From the NCBI RefSeq assembly GCF_900963305.1, contig NC_042524.1, forward strand, positions 322,501 through 386,500: a stretch of 64,000 nt of DNA, given 5' to 3'. The notes beneath the pieces were generated by a model. The model saw only the letters and a program-made list of their open reading frames with translations, was not told where the DNA came from and did not search any database. The position numbers and the translations under genes were made by a program. This DNA comes from Echeneis naucrates (lineage: Eukaryota > Chordata > Actinopteri > Carangiformes > Echeneidae). Positions 11,713 through 22,763 of this stretch are shown piece by piece; position 1 is the stretch's first letter, and each line of letters begins with the position of its first letter.

Positions 11713-13838
11713 GATCAGAGTCAATACACGGACACAAAGGAGAGCGCACTTCCGGTTTCCACTGTCAAAATAAAAGCATGGACTGAATTCCCCAAGGTTT
11801 TATTTCGCCCCCTGCCGGCCAAATTCGATCAAACACAAACAATGTAAGTCCACAAATAAGCAAAAGATTTATATCAAACACAAAAAAAACAGACGTATTA
11901 CATCAACAAAACGGACACAGAAAATATCTGAGGCAGATTAGACCGTTAATAACATTAAATAGTCCGGACCCTCTTAGTCCCCTTTTCATTTAGTGTTTGT
12001 ACTGATGTTTTAATCTTAATTTTAATTCCCGTGGACACATGTACACACATTTCCGGCTTCTGCTTCATCAGACTTTGGTCTGTGACGCAGGAACTCACGG
12101 AGTTCTCTGATTGGTTGTTGTGGCTCCGCCATTTTGTTTTGTCGGATCGCGCACTGAAGTCAGTCAAAGTCTATTTAAAGTTCACATTTCCATAATATAT
12201 TATTATTATTACTATTATTATTATTATTATTATTATTATTTTATTTTTATTTAGAGGATAAAGTGTCTGTTCGTGAACCGGAAAAAAACGGGCAGATTAA
12301 AATTTTGTGAAATTAAGCTAAAAGTAAGTTAGCGATGTTAGCTAAAACTACAGAAAGAAATCCCCTTCGTGGTGTTAAAATGGTGAGTTTGTGTTGAAAA
12401 TTATGTTTGTGTGCAGTTTGTGGAGCTGTTGAACTATGTTGTGTTACTCTGCTGATCTTCAGTGAGTTAAGGACAAATTAACACACAGCTGTCAACAGCT
12501 TCACTTGTTCCATAGATTTTATTTCAAGTCTCCACATTAATTTAACTTTTTCTGCTGCTCACTGTCAGACCTACAGTTAGAAGTTACTCAACAAAATAAG
12601 ATTTTACACACAAAAAAATCAGTGTGTAAAATATGATGAGTTAAAGATGGAGCAATCCAATGTTTGACTGAACTAATAATAATAATAATAATAATAATAA
12701 TAGCTATCTCCTATTACAGAGAACAGGGTCTTTATGAGTCACAGGCAGAATAAGTTGAGGTTTGGCTGATTCTTAAAATGTGATGACTCGGTGTCTTTTT
12801 AAAAAGTGACACCAGAAAGGCCTTAGTGACTTTTTTATAGTGAAGCAGGTTCCAGACTTGTTCTCTGTGGTCATTAATAAAAACCGCTGCAGTTTATTAA
12901 GTTAGAAGTTAATGACTGTAATTCTGTCTCAAGCCCTGTCACTTGTTTTCTATCCCTCCTGTTATTGTTAATGAAGACATGAGGAATGACTTCATAATGC
13001 TAATCTCTGGCTGAATGAGGAAAATCCACCACTTTATAACAGTGCTATGATCCATTTACCTCATGTTTGTTTTCATTGTGGCAGCAGCTGCAGTGACAGG
13101 CACATGGAGACAGGTGGCGCTGCAGGCTGTCAGCTGACACAGCAATTGACAGGTGAGTCTCGATTTTCATCTGTAGGTAAAAATTTTGTGTATATAATGA
13201 TCAAAAATATAAGGTATAAAAATATTTTAAATTATTTACGTTTGACAGTGAAAACATAGCACACCTGTACATGTTAGACAATAGCCAACATTTTTAGGTT
13301 AAAGTTACTTTTTGTTTTCAACTTCTCTTTTATTATACTGAAATATGTGATCAATTATTCCATACATTTCAGTCCAGCTGAGCTAGATTTGAACCAAATT
13401 CTGTGAATGATTTATCTTTTCGATATTTAAAATATACGTATCACACAGGTTTGATAGATTTTTAGTAAAATATTCTAAATGATATATAAAGTAAGACACA
13501 CATGCACACAAAAATACAAGAACACATAGAAATAGCAGCTTGAAAACACAATCATACACAGTACCATCAGCACAGAGGGATCTGATGCTTTTAAAGTTAA
13601 TGTGACCCCTTATTTATATCCCAACAATGCTCTCTCGTTTTTGACTGTCAGATAAGACGTTATTTTTATATGATCAATATAAACATTGCTTATTACAGTC
13701 AGAAACATTTAAAAACAGACTGCGTGCATACAGTGTTGTATTTCATGCAGTGTATACAATTGATTTGATGGCCAGGGGAACGAGCCGAAACCAGAGCCAT
13801 TTTGTAGCACTAAGTTGAACTGAAGTGAGGCTGAGATG
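11713..13838. other. Intergenic: trappc14 promoter, microsatellites, possible spliced + transcript
   Basis: Holds a (TTA)n tract at about 12195-12243 and an (AAT)n tract at about 12674-12703. Two pieces look like exons on the + strand: one ending at a TG|GTGAGT donor at 12382, and one at 13085-13152 between a pyrimidine-rich CAG acceptor and a GACAG|GTGAGT donor. I could not assign a protein to them. The rest is AT-rich and featureless. Confidence 0.35.
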
Positions 13839-14801
13839 TCAGGCTTTGCTGGGAGAGTTGATTGTTAGTCGACAGCAGAGATGGTACAAGAGTGCAGGCC
13901 TGATGGTCTGATCTCTGAGCCCGTATATCAGAGAGGTCAGACATCTGGGCAGGATATAGATGAACACATAAAAAACATTCTTCATACGAACAATTTCCAA
14001 CCTTGGCAAGATTGTGGAGACTGATTGAACGACTGTGGTGTGCATGGTTGAAGACAGACTGAGGCCGAGCTGCAGCAGATGGAGCAGCAGAGTGTTTCGA
14101 GCCTTCTGGGCTGAGGCTCTGTCTGTGGAGGCCGATCGGGCGGCTACCATCACTCCGATGTAAGAGGAGATGATGGCCCAGGTGGCAAGCACAAACAGAA
14201 AGTAAGTGTAGGCTCTGTCATAATTATAAGACGTTGGCCCAAGCAACATTGGCATATCAGAGCAAACATCCTTCATCTGCAGGCTCTCCAGCTCTTTAAA
14301 TGAAAGTGTTAATAGTAAAAGGCCTCGAACAAGAACATTCACTAAGCTAATGGACCAAACAACAATGATAGCTACTCCTGTGTTTCTTATGCTGGCAATG
14401 GTAGCGTGTCTCAGCGGGTAACACACAGCTACATACCTCTCCAAAGACATCATCACCAGTGTGAGAGGGGAGATGTCATTTGTGAGTGTGGTGAACATTA
14501 CAAGAACACCACACAATGGATATGTTAAAATGATTCTACTGGCAGCCAAGATGTACAGTAGCTGGCTAAATGCAAGCTGAGCAGTGTCCGCAAAAAGGAG
14601 GTTATATAGAAGAATGTAACGAGAAGTCTCCCGAAACACCAGTTTACTCCTCAGGGTGAAAAGCATGGTGCTGTTGATGAAGAGGAAGACACAGCAGGGC
14701 ATCCCAATCAGAGTGGAGAACAAAACTCTCTCCAGTACCCCCTGATACTGCTGACCAGTGAGGTTCATACTGACAGGCTGAAATTGTTTCGCATCCGACA
14801 T
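13839..14801 (-). CDS. Odorant receptor, 131-2-like family (copy 1)
   Basis: Single-exon class A GPCR of about 320 residues, the leftmost intact receptor. Met at 14801 (MSDAKQFQ) is chosen because the paralogues start at the same place; the frame continues upstream to an ATG at 14942 through a hydrophobic stretch that is more likely 5' UTR or an intron. Visible features: N-glycosylation site NLT at residue 13, TM1 start LERVLFSTL, extracellular Cys 97, the E/DRY box as ERY at residues 121-123 in MSLERYVAVCYPLRH, a DRASAQKARNTLLLHLLQLG block at ICL3-TM6, and a TM7 tail SLIYGLRDQTIRP. A sensory neuron role is inferred from the family; the ligand is unknown. Its TM3-TM4 block differs from the other members (RHATIASIRN instead of RHAAIITVRN). 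Confidence 0.9.
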   Translation of the reverse strand: MSDAKQFQPVSMNLTGQQYQGVLERVLFSTLIGMPCCVFLFINSTMLFTLRSKLVFRETSRYILLYNLLFADTAQLAFSQLLYILAASRIILTYPLCGVLVMFTTLTNDISPLTLVMMSLERYVAVCYPLRHATIASIRNTGVAIIVVWSISLVNVLVRGLLLLTLSFKELESLQMKDVCSDMPMLLGPTSYNYDRAYTYFLFVLATWAIISSYIGVMVAARSASTDRASAQKARNTLLLHLLQLGLSLSSTMHTTVVQSVSTILPRLEIVRMKNVFYVFIYILPRCLTSLIYGLRDQTIRPALLYHLCCRLTINSPSKA

Positions 14802-15196
14802 TTTAGAAAAGCATTCAAAACCAAAAATAATAACGAACCTTCTGAGACAATTCAAACATAGAAGCAAAAACGGTTTAGTCCAGTTTAGATTCCTAAAACA
14901 GTGAAGACATGTCATCTTCAGAGTACAGGTACCTGCTAACATTCAGGTTGGAGGATGTGTTGTTCTGTGAGCAGAGCTGGTCTGCAAGGTTTATCTGTCC
15001 TCTCAGTCTGAGCCCAGGTCACCCTCCCACTCCACAGCACTGTGTGAACACCCAATAGGCTGGTCATGTTCTGCACTAATGCTGCACTAATTCTGAAATG
15101 CTGTTGCGTTGTGATCAGATTACAACAGAACTTTACTGTTCTTTTCTAAGTGGTTTCCTGACGTGCGTTTGATTAAATTGATCAGATTTATTCACA

Positions 15197-15813
15197 CAAT
15201 GTACGACCATTACTGGTTGGAATGTTTCTCTTCTTTGAGAGATATGTTTTCAGTTATCATGCTGAAGTTATGATGTAATCCATAGGAGTGACGTTGTCAA
15301 GGTTTGTTATAAGCATATTATATATATCCTATTATATATTTCTGATGAAATACCTCCCATATCAAGTGGAGAATCTTATTTGCAGGAAATATGATTCACT
15401 TGGCACAAAGCAAAAAGAAAAAAAAGTAATTTTCTCTGTACTTCACAGTTGTGTGCCACTTTGTGTTGGTCTTTCACATAAAATTCCAGTAAAATACATT
15501 GTTGTGGTCATAACATGACAAAATGTGGAAAAGTTCAAGAATACTTTTGCATTTGCATTTGTGTGAGGGATGTCCTGACGTCACCACGGAGCCGGTTCTG
15601 GAACATATGTTTCCATTTTTCCCATACTCGTTGTTTGCTTTTTTTCTGTGGAGGGGTCCAGTCTCTCATCTCGTCTAGTCTCTAGTGTGTGGGGGAGGAT
15701 CTCTGGAGGGGGGGGGTGTGCTGTCTCATCTAGTCTGGTGTAGTCTCTACTCTCTGCAGGGGTTCGGTCTCTGCTCTGGTCTGGTCTGGTTGCAATGTAC
15801 GACCATTACTGGT
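15197..15813. repeat. Direct repeat (about 21 bp) flanking a 596-bp insert
   Basis: The word caatgtacgaccattactgg occurs at 15197 and again at 15793. The intervening DNA carries the end of a Tc1-like transposon on its left and a GTCTAGTCTC-rich simple stretch on its right. Confidence 0.6.
15395..15550 (-). mobile_element. Tc1-like DNA transposon terminal fragment
   Basis: The segment containing 'tgccactttgtgttggtctt' and 'aaaatgtggaaaagttcaag' is the reverse complement of the left end of the Tc1-like remnant at 21125-21300. No transposase-coding sequence follows, so this is a solo terminal repeat or internally deleted copy. Confidence 0.6.
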
Positions 15814-16336
15814 GAAGGTGGTTGGAGGCCTCAGTGGAGAGCAGGCAGCCATTGAGGGGGGAGCCTGAATGGACACCAGGATGTTAACAGGGGGTCGGAT
15901 ACCAAGAGAACTGGACCTGAAAAGAGCGAGTTGTCTGAGATGTAATGAGATGTCTCAAAAAGTACTTGCTTAATGAAGGAAAACAGAGAAATACAGTACA
16001 TTTAGAGGGACGTGTATCTGGATCACATGATACAGAAGATACAGAAGACAGCAGTGAGATTGTCTACAGAAAACATGTTACCGGGACATATTTGAAGAAA
16101 AACTTCTCCCTTGGCTTACTGTACTTTCTTTATCAACTTATATAACAAATCTTCATTAAGCTAAAATCAGTAAAATCATAATTTTTAATATTTACCATTT
16201 TTTGATGGGTTCATTTTCACTGGTTTGCTGTGACTGACCTGGAAGTAAAGCTCATAATAATGTCTGCACTCAAAAACTGAAAGCAGTGTTATTTTATTTC
16301 ACTGTGTCAATGAACAGAAGGTTTTCATGTTACAGA

Positions 16337-16750
16337 TCAGAAATAGTGGAAGCATATTAAGTGACAACATTTGACACAAACTGGGAGTGTTTGAACTGAC
16401 AGCAGAGATACTCCCTGAGGATGGGTCTGAGTGTGAGCGTAAATCAGTGCACTCAGGCATCTGTGCAGAATGTTAATACACAGATAAAGAGTTATGTGTA
16501 CTATTACGACCCTGCCCAGGCTTGTGGGAATTGAGTAAAGCAGTCGGTTATATATTGTTGATGTGACACTGAGGCTGAGCTGCAGCAGATAGAGTGGCAG
16601 AGTGTTTCGAGCCTTCTGGGTTGAAGTGGCTACCATCACTCTGATGTACGAACAAGTGACCGTCACACCAGCTGAGATAAACAGGAAATAGGTGAAAGCT
16701 TTCAACGTCTGATCTCGCCACAGACTTCCTCTGCAGCAGAAGTTCGTCAT
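16337..16750 (-). pseudogene. Odorant receptor fragment (TM5-TM7), 131-2-like
   Basis: Encodes only the C-terminal half of a receptor: an extracellular-loop-2 to TM5 piece (AFTYFLFISAGVTVTCSYI), then VMVATSTQKARNTLPLYLLQL, then RCLSALIY. The usual AARSASTDRAS segment before the Gln-Lys-Ala-Arg motif is shortened and the TM7 tail after SALIY diverges. No TM1-TM4 sequence is recognisable upstream. It resembles copies 3 and 4 most closely in the TM5 region. A truncated, non-functional member of the array. Confidence 0.8.
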
Positions 16751-17114
16751 GTGGACTAACCGAAGATATGTTCTCCTGATTAAATCACATATTAGATTGT
16801 TTAGTTACACAAAATACAAAACTACGTATTTATGAAGCAATATTCTTTCAAACAGAACAATCCGTTTGCTTGTTATTCTCTGTGAGGGACAACAGTTCAG
16901 ATGAACTCAGATGAGAGCAGCACACTCACATTGTCAGACTTATTTAATGAATGAAAACAGTCCTTTCAGGAAGTACATATTTAATGGTACATAAACAGAC
17001 TTAGACGATTACTGTCATCCTGAATAAGTAGCTAGATTTTTTTCTGTATGGGTTTTTGTGTTCAGAAAACATACATTTCATACTTTGTAAGCTGGAGTTT
17101 CTGTCTGAAAGCAT

Positions 17115-18071
17115 TCAGTTGAAGTTGTTGTGCTTGTTGAGGAAATGTGAGCCTCTCCCGCACAAGCACAGATTTCCGATGAGCACTGGTCTGATAGTTT
17201 GATCTCTGAGGCCATAGATCAGAGCACTCAGACACCTCGGAAGGATACTCAGGCACACAAAGCAGACATTGTAAACCCTAATGAGAGTTAATCTCCCCAC
17301 ACTTCTGCCGATGGCTATAATGATGATGGAGAAGAAGGTGGAGGTGAGAATTAGGCTTAGCTGAAGCAGGTGGAGCAGAAGCGTCTGTAGAGCTTTTCTG
17401 GCTGAGGCTTTGTCTGCTGAGGCCGACCTGGCTACCAGAGCTACTCCGATGTAGGAGACTAAGATGGCTGCACCTGCTGACAGGAAAACTGTGATGGCAT
17501 ATGCTGTTTCAAAGTCATTAAAGATGGGCGCAGCAAAAATGGTTTCTTTGGAGCATATATTGGTAAGTTGTACATTAACAGGCATTTTGGTGAACACATA
17601 TAACAGGATAAAAAATCGAGTGAGGATGTGAACAACACTAAAGGCCCAGACCAGAGCGATGGCCATGCCTGTGCTTTTCGTGGTGAAAACTGTTGCATGT
17701 CTCAGTGGATAGCATACAGCTACGTATCTTTCCAGTGACATCACAACCAGAGTCAGTGGGGAGATTGTAGCTGTGAAAACTGAGAGCAGAACAAAAACAC
17801 CACAAACATAATATGTGACTTTTATTCGTAAAGATGCTAGTAAGTAAAGCATAATGTTTGATACCAGATGAGCAGTATCTGCAAAGAGCAAGTTGAACAA
17901 CAGGATGTAACGGGATGTCTCGCAAAACACCCGTTTACTCCTTAAAGTGAACAACAAAACAGCGCTGATGTAGAGGAAGCAGCAACTCGACCCCACAGCC
18001 AGCGTACCAAACAACAACCGCTCCTGTGACGCCTGATACTGCACCACACTGCTGATATTAGCCAGCAACAT
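17115..18071 (-). CDS. Odorant receptor, 131-2-like family (copy 2, divergent)
   Basis: About 318 residues, single exon. Start taken at the ATG at 18071 (MLLANISS, with an NIS glycosylation site); the open frame extends upstream without an ATG. It keeps the family landmarks (FNLLFADTAHLV in TM2, MSLERYVAVCYPLRHA at TM3, ARKALQTLLLHLLQLSL at TM6, SALIYGLRDQTIRPVL at TM7) but is the most diverged intact member. Its TM4 (TTKSTGMAIALVWAF), extracellular loop 2 (NICSKETIF) and ICL3 (SASADKASARKALQ) lack the homogenised blocks seen in copies 3 to 7. It therefore appears to have escaped recent gene conversion. The product is presumably an odorant receptor; ligand unknown. Confidence 0.88.
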   Translation of the reverse strand: MLLANISSVVQYQASQERLLFGTLAVGSSCCFLYISAVLLFTLRSKRVFCETSRYILLFNLLFADTAHLVSNIMLYLLASLRIKVTYYVCGVFVLLSVFTATISPLTLVVMSLERYVAVCYPLRHATVFTTKSTGMAIALVWAFSVVHILTRFFILLYVFTKMPVNVQLTNICSKETIFAAPIFNDFETAYAITVFLSAGAAILVSYIGVALVARSASADKASARKALQTLLLHLLQLSLILTSTFFSIIIIAIGRSVGRLTLIRVYNVCFVCLSILPRCLSALIYGLRDQTIRPVLIGNLCLCGRGSHFLNKHNNFN

Positions 18072-18959
18072 CACAGAAGGATATTTGAAGAGCAAACACT
18101 CTGCTACAATCACCCTTTTAACGTCGATAACTCGTCCATCACAACAAAGGAGTTAGGGAAATATTCATCAGTACAAACGCTGCAAGACCAAATGATTCAT
18201 CCGTTTTGCCGTGAAGTCAGGAAGTCATGTCTTTTTCCCCCACTGCTGAGCACCTCAGTTTTTTTCTGCAGGTGGTTTTATCCTGATGCAGGGCAGCGTG
18301 ACACGTCATGGTCCTCAAATTAGAAATGAGTGATGTCATCTCTGCTCCATCATCTCCCTGACACTTATTTTTTTAACAGCCATCTCTGGTCTTTATCTCA
18401 ACGCCTTATACAATACAAACTACCTTCACCAAAGGCAGTATCATTCAGTATCAACATTTAACAATTTTGTGCATGACTGACAAAGAGGCCAATCATTCAG
18501 TGCACTTAAATTATTTTGTTTCTTCATAAAGTCTTTTGATGAATGTCATATTTTATAATAATTGGGAAAGGGCTGCTGCAATAACTGAAAAAATGGTATA
18601 ATGCCAGAGATGCTTCAACATCTCAAGAAAGCAACAACAGCTGTTTGTCTCTAAACAATTAAAATTAAGGACAGAAACACAGAGCTCTTTATTGTGCTAA
18701 CTCAGGATCTGGAAACACATTCTAGTGTTATCAATCAGTTGACAACTGTCATAATCATAACTTCTTCTGTTTGCATTGATTGAACTTTTCTCAGTTTTTA
18801 TTGTTACACCATGATGGGAGGGGGGAGATTCACAAACACAAGCAGAGAACCCCAAAGAAGCTTGAGGATGAAACTAATATAAATCCAGACTGGAGACAAA
18901 GTGCTCAATAATTCATGTTCATCATAATTGTGATAAAAATGTAATGTGTTTCTAATCAG

Positions 18960-19190
18960 CACTGTAACCCAATCCAACCGGTCGATGCAGACCCCCGGCC
19001 TGGTTCTGCCCGAGGTCTCTGCCTCTTAAAGGAAGTTTTTCCTGCTCATCGGGGGATCTGTTGGTCTCTTTAAATCATTTTATAAAGAGTTTGGTCCAGA
19101 CCTGCTCTGTATGTAAAGTGCCTTGATGTAACTTTGTTATGATTTTGCGTGATATAAATAAATCTGATTTGATTTGATTTGATTTAATAT
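18960..19190 (+). repeat. Non-LTR (LINE/SINE-type) 3'-end repeat with TTTGA tail
   Basis: Contains the widespread fish interspersed-repeat module 'ccggcctggttctgcccgag', followed by 'ggaagtttttcctgctcat', 'aaagtgccttgatgtaact' and 'gatataaataaatctgattt', and ends in a (GATTT)n microsatellite, the typical 3' tail of a retroposed element. I cannot name the subfamily with certainty. Confidence 0.65.
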
Positions 19191-19715
19191 CATCTTAATG
19201 TGGAACGCTGGATACATGAGCTGTACTTTCCAAATTCTGCTGTATGTATGTGTTAGAGTTTTGGAAATGATTTAATTTACAGTAGTTTCAATATAGCTTT
19301 GCATGCTTTTTCATGCTCTTTGAATCATTTCATACCTGCTCTTTATGGCTTAACTGGCCCTGAAATATGAAATGAAAGGAATGCAGGAATTCATAAAACC
19401 AGTGGAAGGGTTTCAGGTGTCTCAGTTAACCAGCTTCTTTATCTTTCTGTACCTCCAACATGTCATACAAAGAAAGATGGAAACACCAAGACTGAGTTTT
19501 TAACGCACAATACTGGAGCTAAATCCACTTAATACCAAGCAGACTGCTGAAGCCTCATATCAGCTGAATTACTTAAAATGAGTCACCCACTTCTATGATA
19601 AAGCATTAAGGAGAGATCTGTTCAGAGCAATTATGACCTGGAGGACAAATCATAAAATCAGGAGCAGGGCTAAACACAAAGGTGTCTTTTTTAAGCTTCA
19701 GTCCAACATGAGACC

Positions 19716-20663
19716 TCAGACTTGGCCTGGAAAAGTCTTGAGTTTCAGGTGACAGCAGAGGTGATAGAGGAGGACCGGTCTGAGGGTCTGGTCTCTGATG
19801 CCATAGATCAGAGCACTCAGACATCTGGGAAAGATGACAATACACACATATACAACAATGTGAACATGGACCAAAAATAACCTATTTAAGGCCTTTGAGA
19901 TAGCGAAGATGAATAAGGTCTGTACGGTCGAGACCAGACTGAGGCCGAGCTGCAGCAGATGGAGCAGCAGAGTGTTTCGAGCCTTCTGGGCTGAAGCTCT
20001 GTCTGTGGAGGCCGATCGGGCGGCTACCATCACTCCGATGTACGAACAAGTGACCGTCACACCAGCTGAGATAAACAGGAAATAAGTATAGACTCTGTCA
20101 TAGTGACGAGCCGACGAGCTGAGCAGCATGTTGCTTTTGTCACAATATTCTTTCATCTGTAAACTTTGATGATCTTCAAATGGAAAAGCTAACAGTAAAC
20201 ACACTCGTGTGAAGACATTTAGAGAACTGAAAAGCCAAACTCCACCAATTGCCACCCCTGTGTTCCTGACGGTGATGATGGCAGCGTGTCTCAGCGGGTG
20301 ACACACAGCGACATATCTCTCCACAGACATCACCACCAGGGTGAGAGGGGAGATGTCATGTGTGAGATTAGCAAGCATGCTCAGAACGCCACACACCGGA
20401 TATGCCAGTCTGATTCTGCAGGCGGCGATCAGATAGAGGAGCTGACTCTGTACCAGCTGAGCTGTATCTGCAAAAAGGAGGTTAAACAGCAGAATGTAGC
20501 GGGGCGTTTCATAAAACACAGCTGTTCTCCTTAAGGTGTATAACAGTGTCCCGTTAAGGAAGAGGAACACAAAACATGGTACTGTAGTGACAGTGGAAAA
20601 AATCTGTCTTTCTAGAATACCCCGCTCTGTGAAGGTCGTCTGGGATTGAGTTGTATTTGACAT
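19716..20663 (-). CDS. Odorant receptor, 131-2-like family (copy 3)
   Basis: About 315 residues, single exon, start at ATG 20663 (MSNTTQSQ, NTT glycosylation site). The frame stays open upstream to an ATG at 20810 across a hydrophobic run, which could add about 49 residues but is not shared by copies 4 to 7. Landmarks: TM2 FNLLFADTAQLVQ, TM3-ICL2 MSVERYVAVCHPLRH (His instead of Tyr before the Pro), TM5 FLFISAGVTVTCSYIGV, ICL3-TM6 DRASAQKARNTLLLHLL, and TM7 SALIYGIRDQTLRPVLL. A block covering TM5-TM6 (19940-20077) is identical to copy 4 by eye. Expected to couple to the olfactory G protein in sensory neurons (family inference). Confidence 0.9.
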   Translation of the reverse strand: MSNTTQSQTTFTERGILERQIFSTVTTVPCFVFLFLNGTLLYTLRRTAVFYETPRYILLFNLLFADTAQLVQSQLLYLIAACRIRLAYPVCGVLSMLANLTHDISPLTLVVMSVERYVAVCHPLRHAAIITVRNTGVAIGGVWLFSSLNVFTRVCLLLAFPFEDHQSLQMKEYCDKSNMLLSSSARHYDRVYTYFLFISAGVTVTCSYIGVMVAARSASTDRASAQKARNTLLLHLLQLGLSLVSTVQTLFIFAISKALNRLFLVHVHIVVYVCIVIFPRCLSALIYGIRDQTLRPVLLYHLCCHLKLKTFPGQV

Positions 20664-21124
20664 CTGCTCATAAAATAATTTCAGGGACAGAAAAAGTACA
20701 AAGCACCGAATGCAACCGGACAGCAAAAACAGAAGGAATCTTGTTCTGTTTGCATTGAGAGAGCAGTCCATATATGCCATAATATTTACATCACAAAGCC
20801 TAAAGTCCACATCCTCTTTAAGCAGTCAAGGACGAGCTTGTCTTCATGTGAGTGGAGCTCCTCTGCAGGTCTGCCTGCTCCACACACTGTTTAAAGTCTG
20901 TCTACCAACTCCTCCCTGATGTCCACATCCACGTCATCAAATTAACTTTAGAAAATTAGCAATTATGATGATTTGACACACAACTTAAAGCTGAAGTGAA
21001 TTCTTTGGTTTGGACACTTTCATTACACTGCAACCACTTTGGTACTGTTCGTATTATTGTGTCCAGATGAAGCCTTTATTACTTTTTGCAGCAGACTAAC
21101 CCTAACCCAACCTGAGCTGCTAAA

Positions 21125-21905
21125 GTAGTCATACCCCTTGAAATTTTCCACTTTTTGTCACGTTTTCCGTGCTTTGTTACGACCACAAACAATTATATTT
21201 TATTGGAATTTTATGTGAAAGACCAACACAAAGTGGCACAAAACTGTGAAGTACAAAGAAAATTATACATGATTTTATTCATGTACTTTTTTTTTTTTTT
21301 ACAAATAAATAAAAAAACTGAAAAGTGCAGTGTGCAAAGGAATTCAGCCTCCTTTTCTCTGAGTGCAACCAGTTGCCTTCAGAAGTTGCCTGATGATTGC
21401 TGAATGATCAAATATTGACCAATGTGTGTAATCTAATCTCCGTACAAATTCAGTTGTTCTGTGATGGCCTCAGAGAACATTGGGAAGCAAACAGCATCAA
21501 GAAGTTTAAAGCAGGGTCAGAATATAAAAAGATTTCCCAAGCTTTGAGCATCTCACAGAGCACTGTTCAATCCACCATCTGGAAATAGAGTACAGCACAC
21601 CTGCAGACCTACCAGGGCACGGCCGTCCACTTAACTCACAAGCCCAACATGAAGAGCAGTGATCTGAGGTGCAGCCAGGAGGCTCATGGGGACGCTGGAC
21701 GCATTCTCTGGGGGTGCTTCTCTTCAGCAGGGACAGGGAGGATGGATGGATGGAGCTAGATCCAGGGCAATCTTTGAAGAAAACCTGTTGGAGTCTGCAG
21801 AAGATTTGAGACTGGGGCAGAGGTTCACCTTCCAGTAGGACAACAGCACGAAACATAAAGCCGGGCTACAGTGGAATGGTTTAAAACCAAATATATTCAT
21901 CTGTT
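21125..21905 (+). mobile_element. Tc1-like DNA transposon, decayed copy
   Basis: The left terminal sequence at about 21125-21300 resembles other fish Tc1-like ends ('ttgtcacgttttccgtgctt', 'agaccaacacaaagtggcac') and is repeated in inverse at 15395-15550. At 21433-21588 a helix-turn-helix remnant is readable (SEYKKISQALSISQSTVQS), ended by a stop. At 21720-21900 come the catalytic-region words 'ggcaatctttgaagaaaacc', 'cttgagac'-like and 'acataaagccgggctacagt', which in intact relatives encode the RFTFQQDND segment; here an in-frame stop replaces the Gln codon before Asp. The segment between the HTH and the catalytic part is shortened and the right end is missing after about 21905. Old, immobile copy. 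Confidence 0.75.
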
Positions 21906-22763
21906 AACCTTATCCTGACCTGGGGAGTGGAAGCATTGAGTGTGAGGAGGTTTGTCTCCACATTGGAAAAGAGAAAAAAAAACAAAGAGGGCTCTTCAAA
22001 AGCTGCCACTTTCATGTTTAATATCACATCTATATTTACATCTGAATTAAACCAAACACAGGATCTGCTCAAAGGTTAAAAGCGAACTCAAGGACAATGT
22101 GCTGTCCCCTAAAAGATCTGAAGACTGTCTGATCCATCACATATTTTACTGCCCTCTTTAGTGGCAGCTGGATATCCTCACGGGAAACTAGCTTGATGAC
22201 CGTATGCTGTAAATGCTGCAGTTTGTATCATTGTCACGGACATGGATGTGACCTGTTGTGAGACAAATTTGCATTCAGAAACAAGCAGCAAGTGTGCAAA
22301 TTAAAAATGACATGAATTAATCATCTCTGTGCAAGTTTTGAGATGTAATATTTGTAAAGAAGCTGCTATCAGGAACAATTCTACGTTCAGGCCGTGTGTG
22401 TTGTGGTTGAGAAGCAGTGTATCAGTGTATCAGTATTATATATACGTGAAATAAAGTGAAGCTGCAGGAAAAGCAACATTCAGACTTTGGCAGCAGCCTG
22501 TGGAGTTTCACCCACTTTCAGTTTGACGTGGCTGTCGGTGTGAACTGATGGTTGCTGTAGGCCTGAATTCACATTAGTTACTTTAACACTGTGTCCTGCA
22601 GAATCAGTCAGTAATAAGAGACTTTTGTGTGTGTTTAATTAGTTTATCTACACATTTGCAAACTGTCGGCACAACACAACAATAGGTTTCTGATTCACCT
22701 GTAGTGTTACTTGTCCTGTCCAGGTATTTACCAAGGGTAATGTCAGGTTTTCAAAATAATAAT
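21906..22763. other. Intergenic between the Tc1-like remnant and receptor copy 4
   Basis: AT-rich DNA with no exon or recognisable repeat. The last 150 bases before 22764 are probably the 3' UTR of receptor copy 4 (minus strand). Confidence 0.4.

Noticed and set aside
11364-11847. Repeat-coded frames GPGSGPGS / LDLDLDLD at the trappc14 5' end
   Set aside because: Produced by the GGACCTGGATCT tandem repeat and overlapping trappc14 exon 1 on the other strand.
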